A stretch of DNA of 64,000 nucleotides from Frigoribacterium sp. ACAM 257. Lineage in GTDB: Bacteria > Actinomycetota > Actinomycetes > Actinomycetales > Microbacteriaceae. The DNA is taken from positions 1 to 64,000 of the forward strand of contig NZ_VOLO01000007.1 in NCBI RefSeq assembly GCF_007954365.1. Reading direction: 5' to 3'. Position numbers and translations under genes: made by a program. Below the pieces are notes generated by a model that saw only the letters and a list, made by a program, of their open reading frames with translations, was not told where the DNA came from and did not search any database. Shown in pieces: positions 44,101 through 52,086 of the stretch (position 1 is its first letter; each line of letters opens with the position of its first letter).

Positions 44101-44365
44101 TGCCCGCGGCCGTCTCGAAGACGAGCTCGACGAACGGCTCGACCTCGGGAGCCGCGTGGTGGCTGCGCAGCCGGTCGCGACTCGCGCCCTCGCCGGCGAG
44201 CGACCCGTAGAGCGCGAAGACGATCGCGTCGATCACCGTCGACTTGCCCGCGCCCGTGGGGCCCTCGAGCAGGAAGGTGCCGGACGCCCCCAGCTCGGCG
44301 AAGTCGACGGTGTGCTCGCCCGCGTAGGGGCCGATGGCGCGGAGGGTGAGGCGGTGCAGGTTCAC
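41123..44365 (-). CDS. sbcC: Exonuclease subunit SbcC (Rad50-like ATPase)
   Basis: The GTG at 44365 overlaps the sbcD stop by four bases. The 1080-residue protein has FLLEGPTGAGKSTVIDAI (Walker A, about 33-50), FVQTVVLPQGEFAAFL (Q-loop region), long Ala/Glu/Arg coiled coils, the zinc hook GEPCPVCGSLEHP near residue 595, and a C-terminal SLALGLADVVQAE...LGTLFVDEGFGSLDPETLD (signature and Walker B, about 1000-1020). With SbcD it forms an ATP-dependent nuclease that opens hairpins and trims blocked DNA ends. An acidic octapeptide repeat (DPDPAPEV) from a 24-bp minisatellite interrupts the first coiled coil. Confidence 0.96.
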   Translation of the reverse strand: MNLHRLTLRAIGPYAGEHTVDFAELGASGTFLLEGPTGAGKSTVIDAIVFALYGSLAGEGASRDRLRSHHAAPEVEPFVELVFETAAGIHRVRRTPAWRRPKKSGTGTTPANATATLVRLTAPDATAGEPVSTSTQEVGGEIGRILGLTRQQFVQTVVLPQGEFAAFLRSTGEERRTMLQSLFGTEVYEATTAQLVEARRSANTEVAAADHAVELGWARLREAAGVGSDDELVGARHEPSAGDSEVVGDAAPGDGASSSEKPAPVGIVRGLAERLDAGPAADPDAVLADLAVAAATAQSERDSRAVRRDELRSDLESRRRLRQALDRRAALLVRAAELEAAEPAVGEARERLDAAARADLVTGAARGAARAEEAVRATADELARAARAASAAGVAAAADPDLDPDPAPEVDPDPAPEVDPDPASEVDPARDADPDPTPAPDAAELAAERDRLRSELALLAETAKVEAALPARRAAVESTHARLSALDEARGAADAELTGRPAAREALVAERDDAARRAGGRPAAEQALTTAEQQAAALDRVVVLDQDAEQAAAALTSASRDAVSAVEAESALRLRQIAGIAGQLATTLSAGEPCPVCGSLEHPAPAALTAEHPSDDDVERASARARSAQGEQRRAAELASVAEARRDDARAELGGLEADAARTVVDAARLLVREAVAAEQFLAAAERALAAFDADTERRRSALAAVLTEHATLAERLIGEQRRLDDDAAVVAAALAGAGESVAGIVAERRARAEVVERLLRAVDAHGASVDARAQRAAELDAALAESGFDDAAAAARAVLPATERDALRARVGRHEADLAVVASGLAEPEVADLSGDEEADVDTVVEALEAAEAALGTASDLAARRAARSTASAAALDDLRRAQRAGAEVADEARAVVRMADLASATGSVNVKGVTLGTYVLLRRFDDVVAAANARLSVMSSGRYALEASDEREQRSRSRRVGLALAIRDHATDTTRDPASFSGGETFYASLSLALGLADVVQAEAGGLELGTLFVDEGFGSLDPETLDAVMTELGRLSETGRVIGIVSHVDELKQRIADRIEVRRQPDGSSVLRTTVGS
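43087..43158. repeat. 24-bp minisatellite, three copies, within sbcC
   Basis: Units starting CGACCTCGG(A/G)CGCCGGGTCG at 43087, 43111 and 43135 are in frame and encode Asp/Pro-rich octapeptides inside the coiled coil. Confidence 0.85.
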
Positions 44366-45621
44366 GCGGACTCCTCGGCACGGCGGGCGGACTCGTAGGC
44401 GTGCCGCACGGCCGCGAGCTCGGCCTCGGTCGGCAGGGCGCCCGAGGCGAAGGCGACGAAGTCGGCGGCCACCTCGAGCGGGTCGGTCTCGGCGGTCACG
44501 AGGCGCAGCGCAGGGGCGTCGACCGCGCCGACGGGCTCGTGCAGCACGACGAGAGCGTGCGGGAAATGCGCCTTGACCCGGCTGTAGAGACGTTCGGGGT
44601 GGACCGGATCGGTGACGTGCACGCGCAGCCACGCGTCGCGCAGGCCGTCGTGCCGGCCGTCGAGCAGGTGCTCCAGCGTGTCGGTCACCTCCGCGAGCCT
44701 GCGCGGGACGGGAGCGGGGACGAGCTCGACCGTCACGCCTCCGTCGCGGTCGATGTCGACGAGGGCGGTCGACTTGGCGTGGCCGAGCTCGCCGAACGAG
44801 AAGGCCACGGGCGAGCCCGAGTACCGGATCACGGGCCGCTCGCCCCGGGACGCCCCGATGCGCTGCGCACCGTGCAGGTGGCCGAGCGCGACGTAGTCGA
44901 CGCCGGCGAGCACGGCCGAGGGGACCGAGTCGACCCCGCCGACGCGGATGTCGCGCTCGCTCTCGCTGGCCTCGCCTCCGCTGACGAACGCGTGGGCGAC
45001 GACGACCGAGCGGGTGCCGGGACGCGAGGCGAGGTCGGCCCGCACCTTGCCCATCGCGGCCGCGACGACGGCTTCGTGCGACCTCGGCAACGGCGGGCGC
45101 TCGGCGTCGGGGCCGGCGTCGGCACTGGGGCCCTCGTCGGCACTGGGGCCCGCGTCGGCGCTGGGGCCCGCATCGCCGCCGGCGGCCGCACCGGCACCGG
45201 GCGCCAACGTGTGCCGGACCGTGTCCGGGTCGAGGTAGGGCAGCCCGTAGAACGCGACGGGCCCGTGCTCGTCGTCGACCACGACCGGCTGGTCGAGGGC
45301 CTCGACCGAGGCGAGCACGTGCAGCCCCGCCCGCATCAGCTCGGCCGCGAAGCCGAGCCGCACCGCGCTGTCGTGGTTGCCCGGGGTCACGATCACGACC
45401 GCGTGCTCGCTGAGGCGCCGCAGGGCCGAGCCGAGGAGGCGGACGCTCGGCACCGAGGGGACGGCCCGGTCGTACACGTCGCCCGCCACCACGACGACGT
45501 CGACGTCGCGCTCGGCCACGAGCTCGACCAGGTGGTCGACGAACGCCGCCTGGTGCTCGAGCAGGTCGACCCCGTGCAGGGTGCGCCCGAGGTGCCAGTC
45601 GCTGGTGTGCAGGATGCGCAC
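44362..45621 (-). CDS. sbcD: Exonuclease subunit SbcD (Mre11-like nuclease)
   Basis: The GTG at 45621 (VRILHTSDWHLGRTLHG) follows GAGAGG. The 419-residue nuclease has all metallophosphoesterase motifs: DWHLG, VVAGDVYDRAVP, VTPGNHDS, VVVAHAFVSGG and ALGHLHGAQ. A Gly/Ala/Pro/Ser insertion (DAGPSADAGPSADEGPSADA), coded by a 4-copy 18-bp minisatellite at 45106-45177, lies between PYLDPDTVRHTL and the helix SHEAVVAAAMGKV. With SbcC it processes hairpins and double-strand ends using Mn2+. First gene of the sbcD-sbcC operon. Confidence 0.96.
   Translation of the reverse strand: MRILHTSDWHLGRTLHGVDLLEHQAAFVDHLVELVAERDVDVVVVAGDVYDRAVPSVPSVRLLGSALRRLSEHAVVIVTPGNHDSAVRLGFAAELMRAGLHVLASVEALDQPVVVDDEHGPVAFYGLPYLDPDTVRHTLAPGAGAAAGGDAGPSADAGPSADEGPSADAGPDAERPPLPRSHEAVVAAAMGKVRADLASRPGTRSVVVAHAFVSGGEASESERDIRVGGVDSVPSAVLAGVDYVALGHLHGAQRIGASRGERPVIRYSGSPVAFSFGELGHAKSTALVDIDRDGGVTVELVPAPVPRRLAEVTDTLEHLLDGRHDGLRDAWLRVHVTDPVHPERLYSRVKAHFPHALVVLHEPVGAVDAPALRLVTAETDPLEVAADFVAFASGALPTEAELAAVRHAYESARRAEESA
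45106..45177. repeat. 18-bp minisatellite, four copies, within sbcD
   Basis: Units of ACTGGGGCC(C/G)(G/T)CGTCGGC type at 45106, 45124, 45142 and 45160 keep frame and encode the AGPSAD hexapeptide. Confidence 0.85.
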
Positions 45622-45717
45622 GGTCGCCTCTCGTCGTGATCGGTGTGGTGGTGTCGTCCCTGTCAGGTCGCCGTCACTGTATCGGCGGCCGCCGACACCG
45701 CCTGCGCGAGCGTCACG

Positions 45718-45723
45718 TAGCCT
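45718..45723 (+). promoter_or_regulatory. -10 hexamer TAGCCT for the PH-like membrane protein gene (leaderless)
   Basis: TAGCCT lies seven bases before the ATG at 45731. Confidence 0.55.
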
Positions 45724-45730
45724 CGAGGGC

Positions 45731-46339
45731 ATGTCCGACGACGCCGGCACCTGGGTCGAGTTCGCCGACGCCCCGAAGCAGCGCGCGTTCCTCCGGGTGA
45801 TGCGGACTGCGCTGCCGATCATGGTGCTCGTCGGCACGGCGAGCGCCTTCTTCTCGAAGTCGGGCGAGTCGCCGTTCCAGACCTGGGGCCTGATCACGGT
45901 GCCGATCTGGTTCGTCGGCTGGAGCACCGCGGCCGCCATCACCTGGAACGTCGTGCTGCGCCTCTCGCGGCCGTTCGCCGTCGACGTCACGGGGCGCCGC
46001 CTCCGGATCCGCGGCCGGGTGCTCGCGTTCGAGCAGGTCGACTCGGCCGAGCTCGTGCCCCTGTCGAACGACGACGCGTCGGGGCTGCTGCTGAGGTTCG
46101 GGCAGAAGAGGGGACGCAAGGCGTCCGTCCTGCTGCGGGACCGCGCCGAGCACGTGCTCGACGACGAGCGGCGTGAGCTGCTGCTCGCCGTCGTCCGCGG
46201 CTCGCGCATCGCCCGGCCGGTCAGCCCGCACGACCCGACCGGCGCGTTCGGCCGGTACAACTTCCCCGGGACGCTCGACCGCGAGGGCGCCGAGCAGGTC
46301 GTGCTGCAGCCGCCGGCACCGGGCGAGCACGCGCCCTGA
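45731..46339 (+). CDS. Two-helix membrane protein with PH-like domain and DPTGxFGRYNFPG motif
   Basis: This 202-residue protein has two N-terminal membrane helices (about residues 25-43 and 52-72), then a predicted beta-rich domain (FAVDVTGRRLRIRGRVLAFEQVDSAELVP...GLLLRFGQKRGRKASVLLRDR) that reads like a bacterial PH domain, and a C-terminal HDPTGAFGRYNFPGTLDREGAEQVVLQPP. The same C-terminal motif occurs in the gene at 63139, which has the same layout, so the two are paralogues. I do not know a named family. It is divergent from sbcD. Confidence 0.75.
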   Translation: MSDDAGTWVEFADAPKQRAFLRVMRTALPIMVLVGTASAFFSKSGESPFQTWGLITVPIWFVGWSTAAAITWNVVLRLSRPFAVDVTGRRLRIRGRVLAFEQVDSAELVPLSNDDASGLLLRFGQKRGRKASVLLRDRAEHVLDDERRELLLAVVRGSRIARPVSPHDPTGAFGRYNFPGTLDREGAEQVVLQPPAPGEHAP

Positions 46340-46444
46340 GACGGGACCGGCGGGCGGTGACGACCCGCGCCTCCTACCCTGGGGGTGCGTCCTCCTGGCG
46401 AGCGACGTCGGCGTCCGCGCCGCCACTCCCCCGGAGGCACCCCC

Positions 46445-47620
46445 GTGACAGACCTCGACATCACCGCCCTGCGCGAGCGCATCGAGCAGCGGCGCGAGGC
46501 GATGGTCGCCGACCTGGTCAGCTACGCGTCGCTCGAGACGCCGTCGGACGACGTCGACCTGCTCGCCCGCGGCCTCGAGTGGATCGAGCACTGGCTCGGC
46601 CGCACCGTCGGGCCGCCCGCCGAACGACGCGTGCACGTCGTCGAGGGCTTCGGCGACACCGTCACCCTCGAGTACCCGTCGCCCGGCGGCTCGACCGAGT
46701 GGGTGTCTGCCCTCTGCCACTACGACACCGTCTGGTCCGAGGGCACCCTCGCCGAGTGGCCGGTCACGATCGACGGCGACCACATGACAGGCCCCGGCGT
46801 CTTCGACATGAAGTCGGGCCTGATCCAGCTCGGGCACGCGATGGCCGCCTCCGACGCCCTCGGGCTGCCCCGACCCGGCGTCCGCCTCCTGCTCAACGGC
46901 GACGAGGAGATCGGCAGCCTCGCGTCGCGTCCCGCCATCGAGGCCGAGGTCTCCCGAGGAGGCGCGGTGCTCGTCTTCGAGTCCGCTGCCGAGGGCGCCG
47001 TCAAGACCGCCCGCAAGGGCGTGGGCATCTTCGAGGTCGAGACGTTCGGCGTCGAGGTGCACGCCGGGCTTCACCCGCGCTCGGGCGCGAGCGCCGTCGA
47101 CGAGATGGCCCGGATCATCCTGCAGCTGCACGGCGCCGCCGACATCGACGCGGGCACCTCGCTCAACGTCGGCATCGTGCAGGGCGGCACCCGCACCAAC
47201 GTGCGCGCCGGCCACGCCCGCGCCTCGGTCGACGTGCGCGTCACCTCGGCCGACGAGGTCGCGCGGGTCGAGGCGGTCTTCGCCGCCCTCGCGCCGCACG
47301 ACCCGCTGGCACGGGTCGAGGTCACCGGCGGCTGGAACCGACCGCCGATGGAGCGCACGGAGGCGACGGCCGCGCTCTACGGACGCGCCGCCGCCGTGGC
47401 CGACTCGCTCGGCTTCGAGCTGCGCGAGGTCTCGGTGGGCGGTGCCAGCGACGGCAACTTCGCCGCGGCGCTCGGCTGCGCGGTGCTCGACGGCGTCGGC
47501 GGGGTCGGCGGCGGGGCGCACGCGCGCCACGAGTGGATCAGCCTCGGCGGCATGGTCGAGCGCACGGAGTTCGTGGCGGCGTTGTTCGTCGAGCTGGCGC
47601 AGGGCTCACCGGCGGCGTGA
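46445..47620 (+). CDS. M20-family metallopeptidase (carboxypeptidase G2-like)
   Basis: The GTG at 46445 has GGAGG seven bases upstream. The 391-residue enzyme shows the dinuclear zinc site: ALCHYDTVW (His/Asp, about 90-95), GPGVFDMKSG (bridging Asp, about 120), NGDEEIGS (catalytic Glu and ligand Glu, about 155), VFESAAEGA and a His near the C-terminus (HARHEWIS). The dimerisation domain holds GVEVHAGLHPRSGASAVDEMARII. It is closest to carboxypeptidase G2/ArgE-type enzymes that remove C-terminal Glu or N-acyl groups. No signal peptide, so cytoplasmic. Exact substrate unknown. Confidence 0.9.
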   Translation: MTDLDITALRERIEQRREAMVADLVSYASLETPSDDVDLLARGLEWIEHWLGRTVGPPAERRVHVVEGFGDTVTLEYPSPGGSTEWVSALCHYDTVWSEGTLAEWPVTIDGDHMTGPGVFDMKSGLIQLGHAMAASDALGLPRPGVRLLLNGDEEIGSLASRPAIEAEVSRGGAVLVFESAAEGAVKTARKGVGIFEVETFGVEVHAGLHPRSGASAVDEMARIILQLHGAADIDAGTSLNVGIVQGGTRTNVRAGHARASVDVRVTSADEVARVEAVFAALAPHDPLARVEVTGGWNRPPMERTEATAALYGRAAAVADSLGFELREVSVGGASDGNFAAALGCAVLDGVGGVGGGAHARHEWISLGGMVERTEFVAALFVELAQGSPAA

Positions 47621-47741
47621 CCTGATCGTGACCGGGCAGGCGGCCGCGTCATCCTCCGGGAGGACGGTCCGCCTCCTCGTGCTCGCTACCGTGAGCGCAG
47701 GGGCCCGCACCGACGGGCGCACGGGCAGGCAGGGGAACGAC

Positions 47742-48458
47742 ATGACACGACGACGCAGCACCACGCTGGGGGTCACGGCTCTCGTGGCCGCCACGCTGAT
47801 CGGCCTCACGGGCTGTGCGGGAGGCGCCGCCGGCGACGACGTGACGGCGGAGCCGACCGAGACCGTGACCGTCCCGGCACCCACGACGACGCCGGGCACG
47901 ACCCCGTCACCCACGGCAGAGCCGACGGGCCCGACGGACACGGCCGAGCCGACCGAGACGGCGGTCGCCGCTCCCCTCGTGACCATCCCTGCCGACTGCA
48001 CGCAGATCGTCGACCAGGCCACGGCCGCGGCCACCTTCGGCAGCACCCCGCTCAACCCGGCGGAGTTCCCCCGTCGCGACGGCACCGCCCGCGGCGCCCG
48101 GACGGCCTCCGTCCCTGCGGCCGGAGCCCAGCCCTTCCAGATCGTGGACGCCGCGGCGGAGCTCGACTGCCTGTGGCGCGACCCCGCTGCCGACATCACC
48201 GGCATCGGCGTGGTCCTCGGGCGCCTCGACCAGCCGACCGCCGCCTCCCTGCTCGACCAGGTCTCGGCCGCGGGCGCCACCTGCCAGGAGGCGCACGGCG
48301 GCCAGCTCTGCCAGCAGCCGTTGACGAACACCGAGCCCTACGACGTCGAGGCCGCCGCGACGTGGTTCGTGCGGGGCGACCTCTACATCGCCGTCGAGCA
48401 GTTCAACGTGCCGACGAACGACCTGATCGGCTCGATCCTCGCCCACCTCGAGAGCTGA
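47742..48458 (+). CDS. Secreted lipoprotein, function unknown
   Basis: The ATG at 47742 follows AGGGGAA. The 238-residue protein has a signal peptide with lipobox LTGC (Cys about 25), a Thr/Pro/Glu-rich linker (about 28-75) and a globular domain with four Cys (ADCTQIVDQ, AELDCLWRDP, GATCQEAHGGQLCQQP) that could make two disulfides. FVRGDLYIAVEQFNVPTNDLIGSILAHL closes the protein. The pattern resembles DUF3558-like actinobacterial lipoproteins but I cannot assign it firmly. A TACCGT hexamer near 47687 may be its promoter. Confidence 0.8.
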   Translation: MTRRRSTTLGVTALVAATLIGLTGCAGGAAGDDVTAEPTETVTVPAPTTTPGTTPSPTAEPTGPTDTAEPTETAVAAPLVTIPADCTQIVDQATAAATFGSTPLNPAEFPRRDGTARGARTASVPAAGAQPFQIVDAAAELDCLWRDPAADITGIGVVLGRLDQPTAASLLDQVSAAGATCQEAHGGQLCQQPLTNTEPYDVEAAATWFVRGDLYIAVEQFNVPTNDLIGSILAHLES

Positions 48459-48482
48459 CCCGCGCGGCTCCGGCGATGCGGC

Positions 48483-48525
48483 CGCGGTTCTCGCGGAGAA
48501 CCGCGTTCCGAGCGGGTGCCCGCTC
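48483..48525. terminator. Two adjacent hairpins between convergent genes
   Basis: CGCGGTTCTC/GAGAACCGCG (48483-48505) and GAGCGGG/CCCGCTC (48510-48525) lie side by side between the lipoprotein and amidase stop codons. Confidence 0.7.
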
Positions 48526-48535
48526 GCGAGACGCG

Positions 48536-49507
48536 CTACAGCACGCTCTTCGGCACGCGGTGCAGCGTCACCGCGCCGACCGCCGCGAACGGGTGCAGCG
48601 GGTCCGGGGCGACCGACCCCGTCGGCCCGCCCAGCCGGGAGTGCCCGACCGCGCTGAGCACGGCGTAGGCGTCGCCCCGCGACCAGCCGTGGTCGTCCAC
48701 CAAGAACGAGAACGCGTCCTCGTACCCCCGCCGCACGCTCTCCTGCACGGGATCGCCGAGGCCGACGAAGATCCAGTCGTCGGCCGTCTCGATCCGCGGC
48801 GCCCGCAGCGCGAGGCCCTTCACGAGGTCGACCGACACGACCGCGGTGCCCTGCGCCTCGATCGCCACGAACGACGACTCGCCCTCGGCCATGATCGCGT
48901 GCACGTCGCCGATCGACAGGTACGCTCCCTCGACCATGACGGGCAGGAAGACGGTCGAGCCGATCGTGTTCTCGGTGACGTCCATGTTGCCGCCCTGCGG
49001 GTACGCGGGCATGATCGTCGAGTTCTCGCCCTCGGCGGGCGCGGTGCCCATGCAGCCGATCATCGGCCGTGCCGCGAAGGTGTGCCGCGACGTCACGTGC
49101 ACCCCGTCGGCGTCGATCGGCACTCGCCGGGTGAACATCTCGTCGCCCATCACGTGCTGCAGCGCGCCAGAGCCGGGCAGGCTGACCGACCAGCCGTGGT
49201 CGACGAGGCGGATGTCGTGCACCGTCACCGCGAGGGCGTCGCCGGGCATCGCGCCCTCGACGAAGACCGGGCCGGTGACCGGGTTGATCGGCACCGACAA
49301 CTGCGCGAGGTCGTGGTGGTCGTGCAGCTCGGCGTAGACCGCGTCGCTCGTCTCGAAGCCGATCGTCTCGCCGGTGCCCGGTGTGATCCGCAGCACGGGC
49401 GAGGCCGCGGCGCTGAAGCCCGGGCGACCGAGCTCGTTGCCGAGGAAGTGGTCGATGCCGTCGCGCGAGCCGGTCACGCCGCGTGGGGCAGTCACGCCGC
49501 CGCTCAC
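48536..49507 (-). CDS. Acetamidase/formamidase family protein
   Basis: This 323-residue protein shows the family features: ELHDHHDLAQLSVPINPVTGPVFVEGAMPGDALAVTVHDI, HTFAARPMIGCMGTAPAEG, PAYPQGGNMDV (conserved PQ.GGNMD) and YLSIGDVHAIMAEGES. It hydrolyses short amides to ammonia and a carboxylate. The ATG at 49507 overlaps the permease stop by four bases, so uptake and hydrolysis are coupled. Together with the alpha/beta hydrolase it forms a minus-strand operon divergent from a FadR-type regulator, suggesting use of an amide or amino-acid amide as nitrogen source. Confidence 0.92.
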   Translation of the reverse strand: MSGGVTAPRGVTGSRDGIDHFLGNELGRPGFSAAASPVLRITPGTGETIGFETSDAVYAELHDHHDLAQLSVPINPVTGPVFVEGAMPGDALAVTVHDIRLVDHGWSVSLPGSGALQHVMGDEMFTRRVPIDADGVHVTSRHTFAARPMIGCMGTAPAEGENSTIMPAYPQGGNMDVTENTIGSTVFLPVMVEGAYLSIGDVHAIMAEGESSFVAIEAQGTAVVSVDLVKGLALRAPRIETADDWIFVGLGDPVQESVRRGYEDAFSFLVDDHGWSRGDAYAVLSAVGHSRLGGPTGSVAPDPLHPFAAVGAVTLHRVPKSVL

Positions 49508-50949
49508 GCGTCGTGCCGCTCGGAGTCGGCGGCCGGGGTGGACGCGACCGCAGCGTCGTCGGCGCCCTGTCCCAGGGTCGGGGCGGCGCCTCCTCGGCTG
49601 CGGTAGTACAGGAACACCCCGGCGCCGAGCACGAGCCAGACGAGCCCGCCGATCTTCGCCTCGGGCGCCGCGTTCACCAGCACGTAGCCGATGATCAGGA
49701 ACCCGATCACGGGCACGACGAGGTGCAGCAGCCAGTTGCGCGACTTCTTCTTCACGACGTAGTGCACGACGACCGAGACGTGCAGCAGCATGAAGCCGAA
49801 CAGCGCGCCGAAGTTCACCAGCGACGCGATCAGGTTGATCTGGCCCACGAAGAACAGCACGAGCACGGCCGACAGCGCCGACACGACGAGGATGGCGGCC
49901 TGCGGCACCTTGCGCGTGTTGATCTTCGACAGGAACGCCGGCAGCTGCTTGTCGCGGCTCATCGAGAAGAGGAGGCGCGAGGTCGCGGCCTGCGCCGCCA
50001 TCGCGTTGGCGATGCCCACCGCGAGCACGTTCACGACGAAGAACGCCGTCGCCCAGCCGCTGTTCGACGCGGCCCTGACCAGGTCGAAGAACGCGTTGCC
50101 GGCCTCGCCCTCGGGGAACGAGTCCCGGCCCCCCGCGAGCGCGCTAGCCAGCCAGGTCTGCAGGACGAAGCAGAACGCCACGATGAACAGGGCGATGATC
50201 ATCGCCTTGCCCGCGCCTCCTCGCTTGCCGGTGCTCTCCTCCGACAGCGTCGAGATGCCGTCGAAGCCCAGGAAGCTCAGCACCGCGATCGACAGCGCCG
50301 AGGCGATCAGGGGCGCGGTGACCTTGCTGGAGTCCCAGATCGGGTCGGTCGTGAACTCGGCGCCGGGGATGGTGCCGTTGTTGAGCGCGATCACGGCGAT
50401 GATGACGAAGATCGCGATGAACACGACCTCGATCGCGAGGAACACCCGGTTCATCATCTTGATCGAGCTGATGCCGAGCAGGTTCACCGCGGTGTTGATC
50501 GCGACGAAGATGAGCGCCCACATCCAGCGGGCGCTGCCCGGGAAGATGCCGATCATCGACTCGGCCGCGAACACGTAGAGCAGCGTCGGTACGAGCAGGT
50601 AGTCGAGCAGGATCGCCCAGCCGGCGAAGAACCCGGCGATCGGGTGGATGCCGCGGCCGACGTACGAGAAGACCGAGCCGGCGAGCGGGATCGACTTCGC
50701 CATCTGCGCGTAGGCGAGCGCCGTGAAGATCATCGCGATGAGGCCCACGAGGTAGACCAGCGGCACCATGCCCGACGACGCGTTGTAGACGGTGCCGAAG
50801 ATCGCCCACGGCGCGATGGGCACCATGAAGATCAGGCCGTAGATGAGCAGGTCGACGGTCGAGACCGACCGCTTCAGCTCCTGCTTGTAGCCGTACTGCT
50901 CGAGCTGCTGCTGGTTGCTCAGCTCGGGTGACGCGGTCTTCTCGGACAT
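49504..50949 (-). CDS. APC-family amino acid permease
   Basis: This 481-residue transporter has twelve hydrophobic segments, starting ELKRSVSTVDLLIYGLIFMVPIAPWAIFGTVYNASSGMVPLVYLVG, and SLSEES-type loop ISTLSEESTGKRGGAGKAM between helices 6 and 7, typical of amino acid/polyamine/organocation permeases of the putrescine or glutamate:GABA subgroup. The Ser/Gly helix 1 region matches substrate binding. It lies between the amidase gene (4-bp overlap) and the alpha/beta hydrolase gene (125 bp), probably importing the amine or amide consumed by those enzymes. Specificity unknown. Confidence 0.92.
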   Translation of the reverse strand: MSEKTASPELSNQQQLEQYGYKQELKRSVSTVDLLIYGLIFMVPIAPWAIFGTVYNASSGMVPLVYLVGLIAMIFTALAYAQMAKSIPLAGSVFSYVGRGIHPIAGFFAGWAILLDYLLVPTLLYVFAAESMIGIFPGSARWMWALIFVAINTAVNLLGISSIKMMNRVFLAIEVVFIAIFVIIAVIALNNGTIPGAEFTTDPIWDSSKVTAPLIASALSIAVLSFLGFDGISTLSEESTGKRGGAGKAMIIALFIVAFCFVLQTWLASALAGGRDSFPEGEAGNAFFDLVRAASNSGWATAFFVVNVLAVGIANAMAAQAATSRLLFSMSRDKQLPAFLSKINTRKVPQAAILVVSALSAVLVLFFVGQINLIASLVNFGALFGFMLLHVSVVVHYVVKKKSRNWLLHLVVPVIGFLIIGYVLVNAAPEAKIGGLVWLVLGAGVFLYYRSRGGAAPTLGQGADDAAVASTPAADSERHDA

Positions 50950-51074
50950 GGTGTCTCTTCTCGGGTCGAGGCGGGTGAACGACGAGGAGGTGCGGTGGGG
51001 GTGGGACGGAGGAGGTGCGGGAGGCGCGGGTCGCGTCGGTTCAGGGAGCGCGACCCGCGCCGGTCAGGAGGGAG

Positions 51075-51992
51075 TCAGGCGCTCTGCGGTGCGACGTCGT
51101 GCTCGCTCAGGAACCCCGCGACGACGCGGCGGAACTCCTCGGGCTGCTCGAGGTGGCTGCAGTGGCTGGCGCCGGCGAAGACGTGCGAGCGGACGTCGGC
51201 GATGCCGTCGACGAAGGGCTGCCAGGTGGCAGGTGTCGCCTCGTCGTGCTCGCCGGCCACGACCAGGGTCGGCGCGGACACGCGCGGCAGCCGGTCGACG
51301 ATGCTCCAGTCGCGCATCGTGCCGATGACGTGGAACTCGTTCGGCCCGTTCATCGTGTGGTAGACCGTCGGCTCGGCCTCCATCTGCTCCTCGCTGTCGA
51401 CGAAGTCCTGGGGCATCGGGACCACTCGGCAGACGTGGCGCTCGTAGAAGACCTGCGTCGCGGCGAGGTACTCGGGGTCGGTGGTGGTGCCGGCGTCCTC
51501 GTGACGCTGCAGCGCCTCCTGCGTGTCGGCCGGCAGCTGGGCCCGCAGCTCGGCCGCGCCCTCGACCCAGAGCTGCATCGAGGCGGGCGAGTTGCAGATC
51601 GCGAGGCTGGTGAGCCCGGCTGGCTGGCGCACCGCGATCTCGGCGCCGAGCATGCCGCCCCACGACTGGCCGAGCACGTGGAACCGCGCGAGGCCGAGGT
51701 GCGCCACGACGGCGTCGAACTCGGCGACGAAGAGCGCCGGGGTCCAGGTCTCGACGGGGGCGCCGGGCCGGTGGCTGCTGCGGCCGCAGCCGAACTGGTC
51801 GTAGTGCACGACCGTGCGGCCGGTCTCGTCGGCGAGCGCCACGAGGTTCCGCAGGTAGTCGTGCGCCATCCCGGGGCCGCCGTGCAGCACGACGAGGGGC
51901 AGGGCGCCCGCGCGCGGCTCGTCGGGCGTGGTCACCTGGAGCCAGGTGTGGCCGTCACGGAAGGGGAGGACGTCGGCGGTGCTCGTGGACAT
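51075..51992 (-). CDS. Proline iminopeptidase-like alpha/beta hydrolase
   Basis: Two starts are possible, ATG 51992 (MSTSTADVLPFRDG) and ATG 52004 (four residues longer); neither has a strong Shine-Dalgarno. The 305-residue protein has LVVLHGGPGMAHDYL (HGGPG oxyanion motif), HYDQFGCGRSS, HVLGQSWGGMLG (nucleophile Ser near 114), AGEHDEATP (Asp) and GASHCSHLEQPE (His). HGGPG and DQFGCGRS identify S33 prolyl aminopeptidase/amino-acid-amide hydrolases. It probably releases N-terminal Pro or hydrolyses an amino acid amide. First gene of the operon facing the FadR-type regulator, with a palindrome just upstream. Confidence 0.9.
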   Translation of the reverse strand: MSTSTADVLPFRDGHTWLQVTTPDEPRAGALPLVVLHGGPGMAHDYLRNLVALADETGRTVVHYDQFGCGRSSHRPGAPVETWTPALFVAEFDAVVAHLGLARFHVLGQSWGGMLGAEIAVRQPAGLTSLAICNSPASMQLWVEGAAELRAQLPADTQEALQRHEDAGTTTDPEYLAATQVFYERHVCRVVPMPQDFVDSEEQMEAEPTVYHTMNGPNEFHVIGTMRDWSIVDRLPRVSAPTLVVAGEHDEATPATWQPFVDGIADVRSHVFAGASHCSHLEQPEEFRRVVAGFLSEHDVAPQSA

Positions 51993-52012
51993 GCGTGAGA
52001 GCATGCACCCGG

Positions 52013-52062
52013 AAAGGTCTCGTGCCAAGACCTTTGTTCGTGACTTAACGTGGACGTAACAA
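52013..52062. promoter_or_regulatory. Operator palindrome and divergent promoters of the amidase operon and GntR gene
   Basis: AAAGGTCT (52013-52020) and AGACCTTT (52028-52035) form an 8-bp inverted repeat with seven bases between. On the plus strand TTGTTC (52034-52039) and TAACAA (52057-52062) are spaced by 17 bp, a promoter for the GntR gene whose -35 overlaps the palindrome. On the minus strand the same hexamers read TTGTTA-N17-GAACAA, so a facing promoter may use the same DNA. Confidence 0.55.
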
Positions 52063-52086
52063 CGGACGCAGGCAGGGGCGGGACGG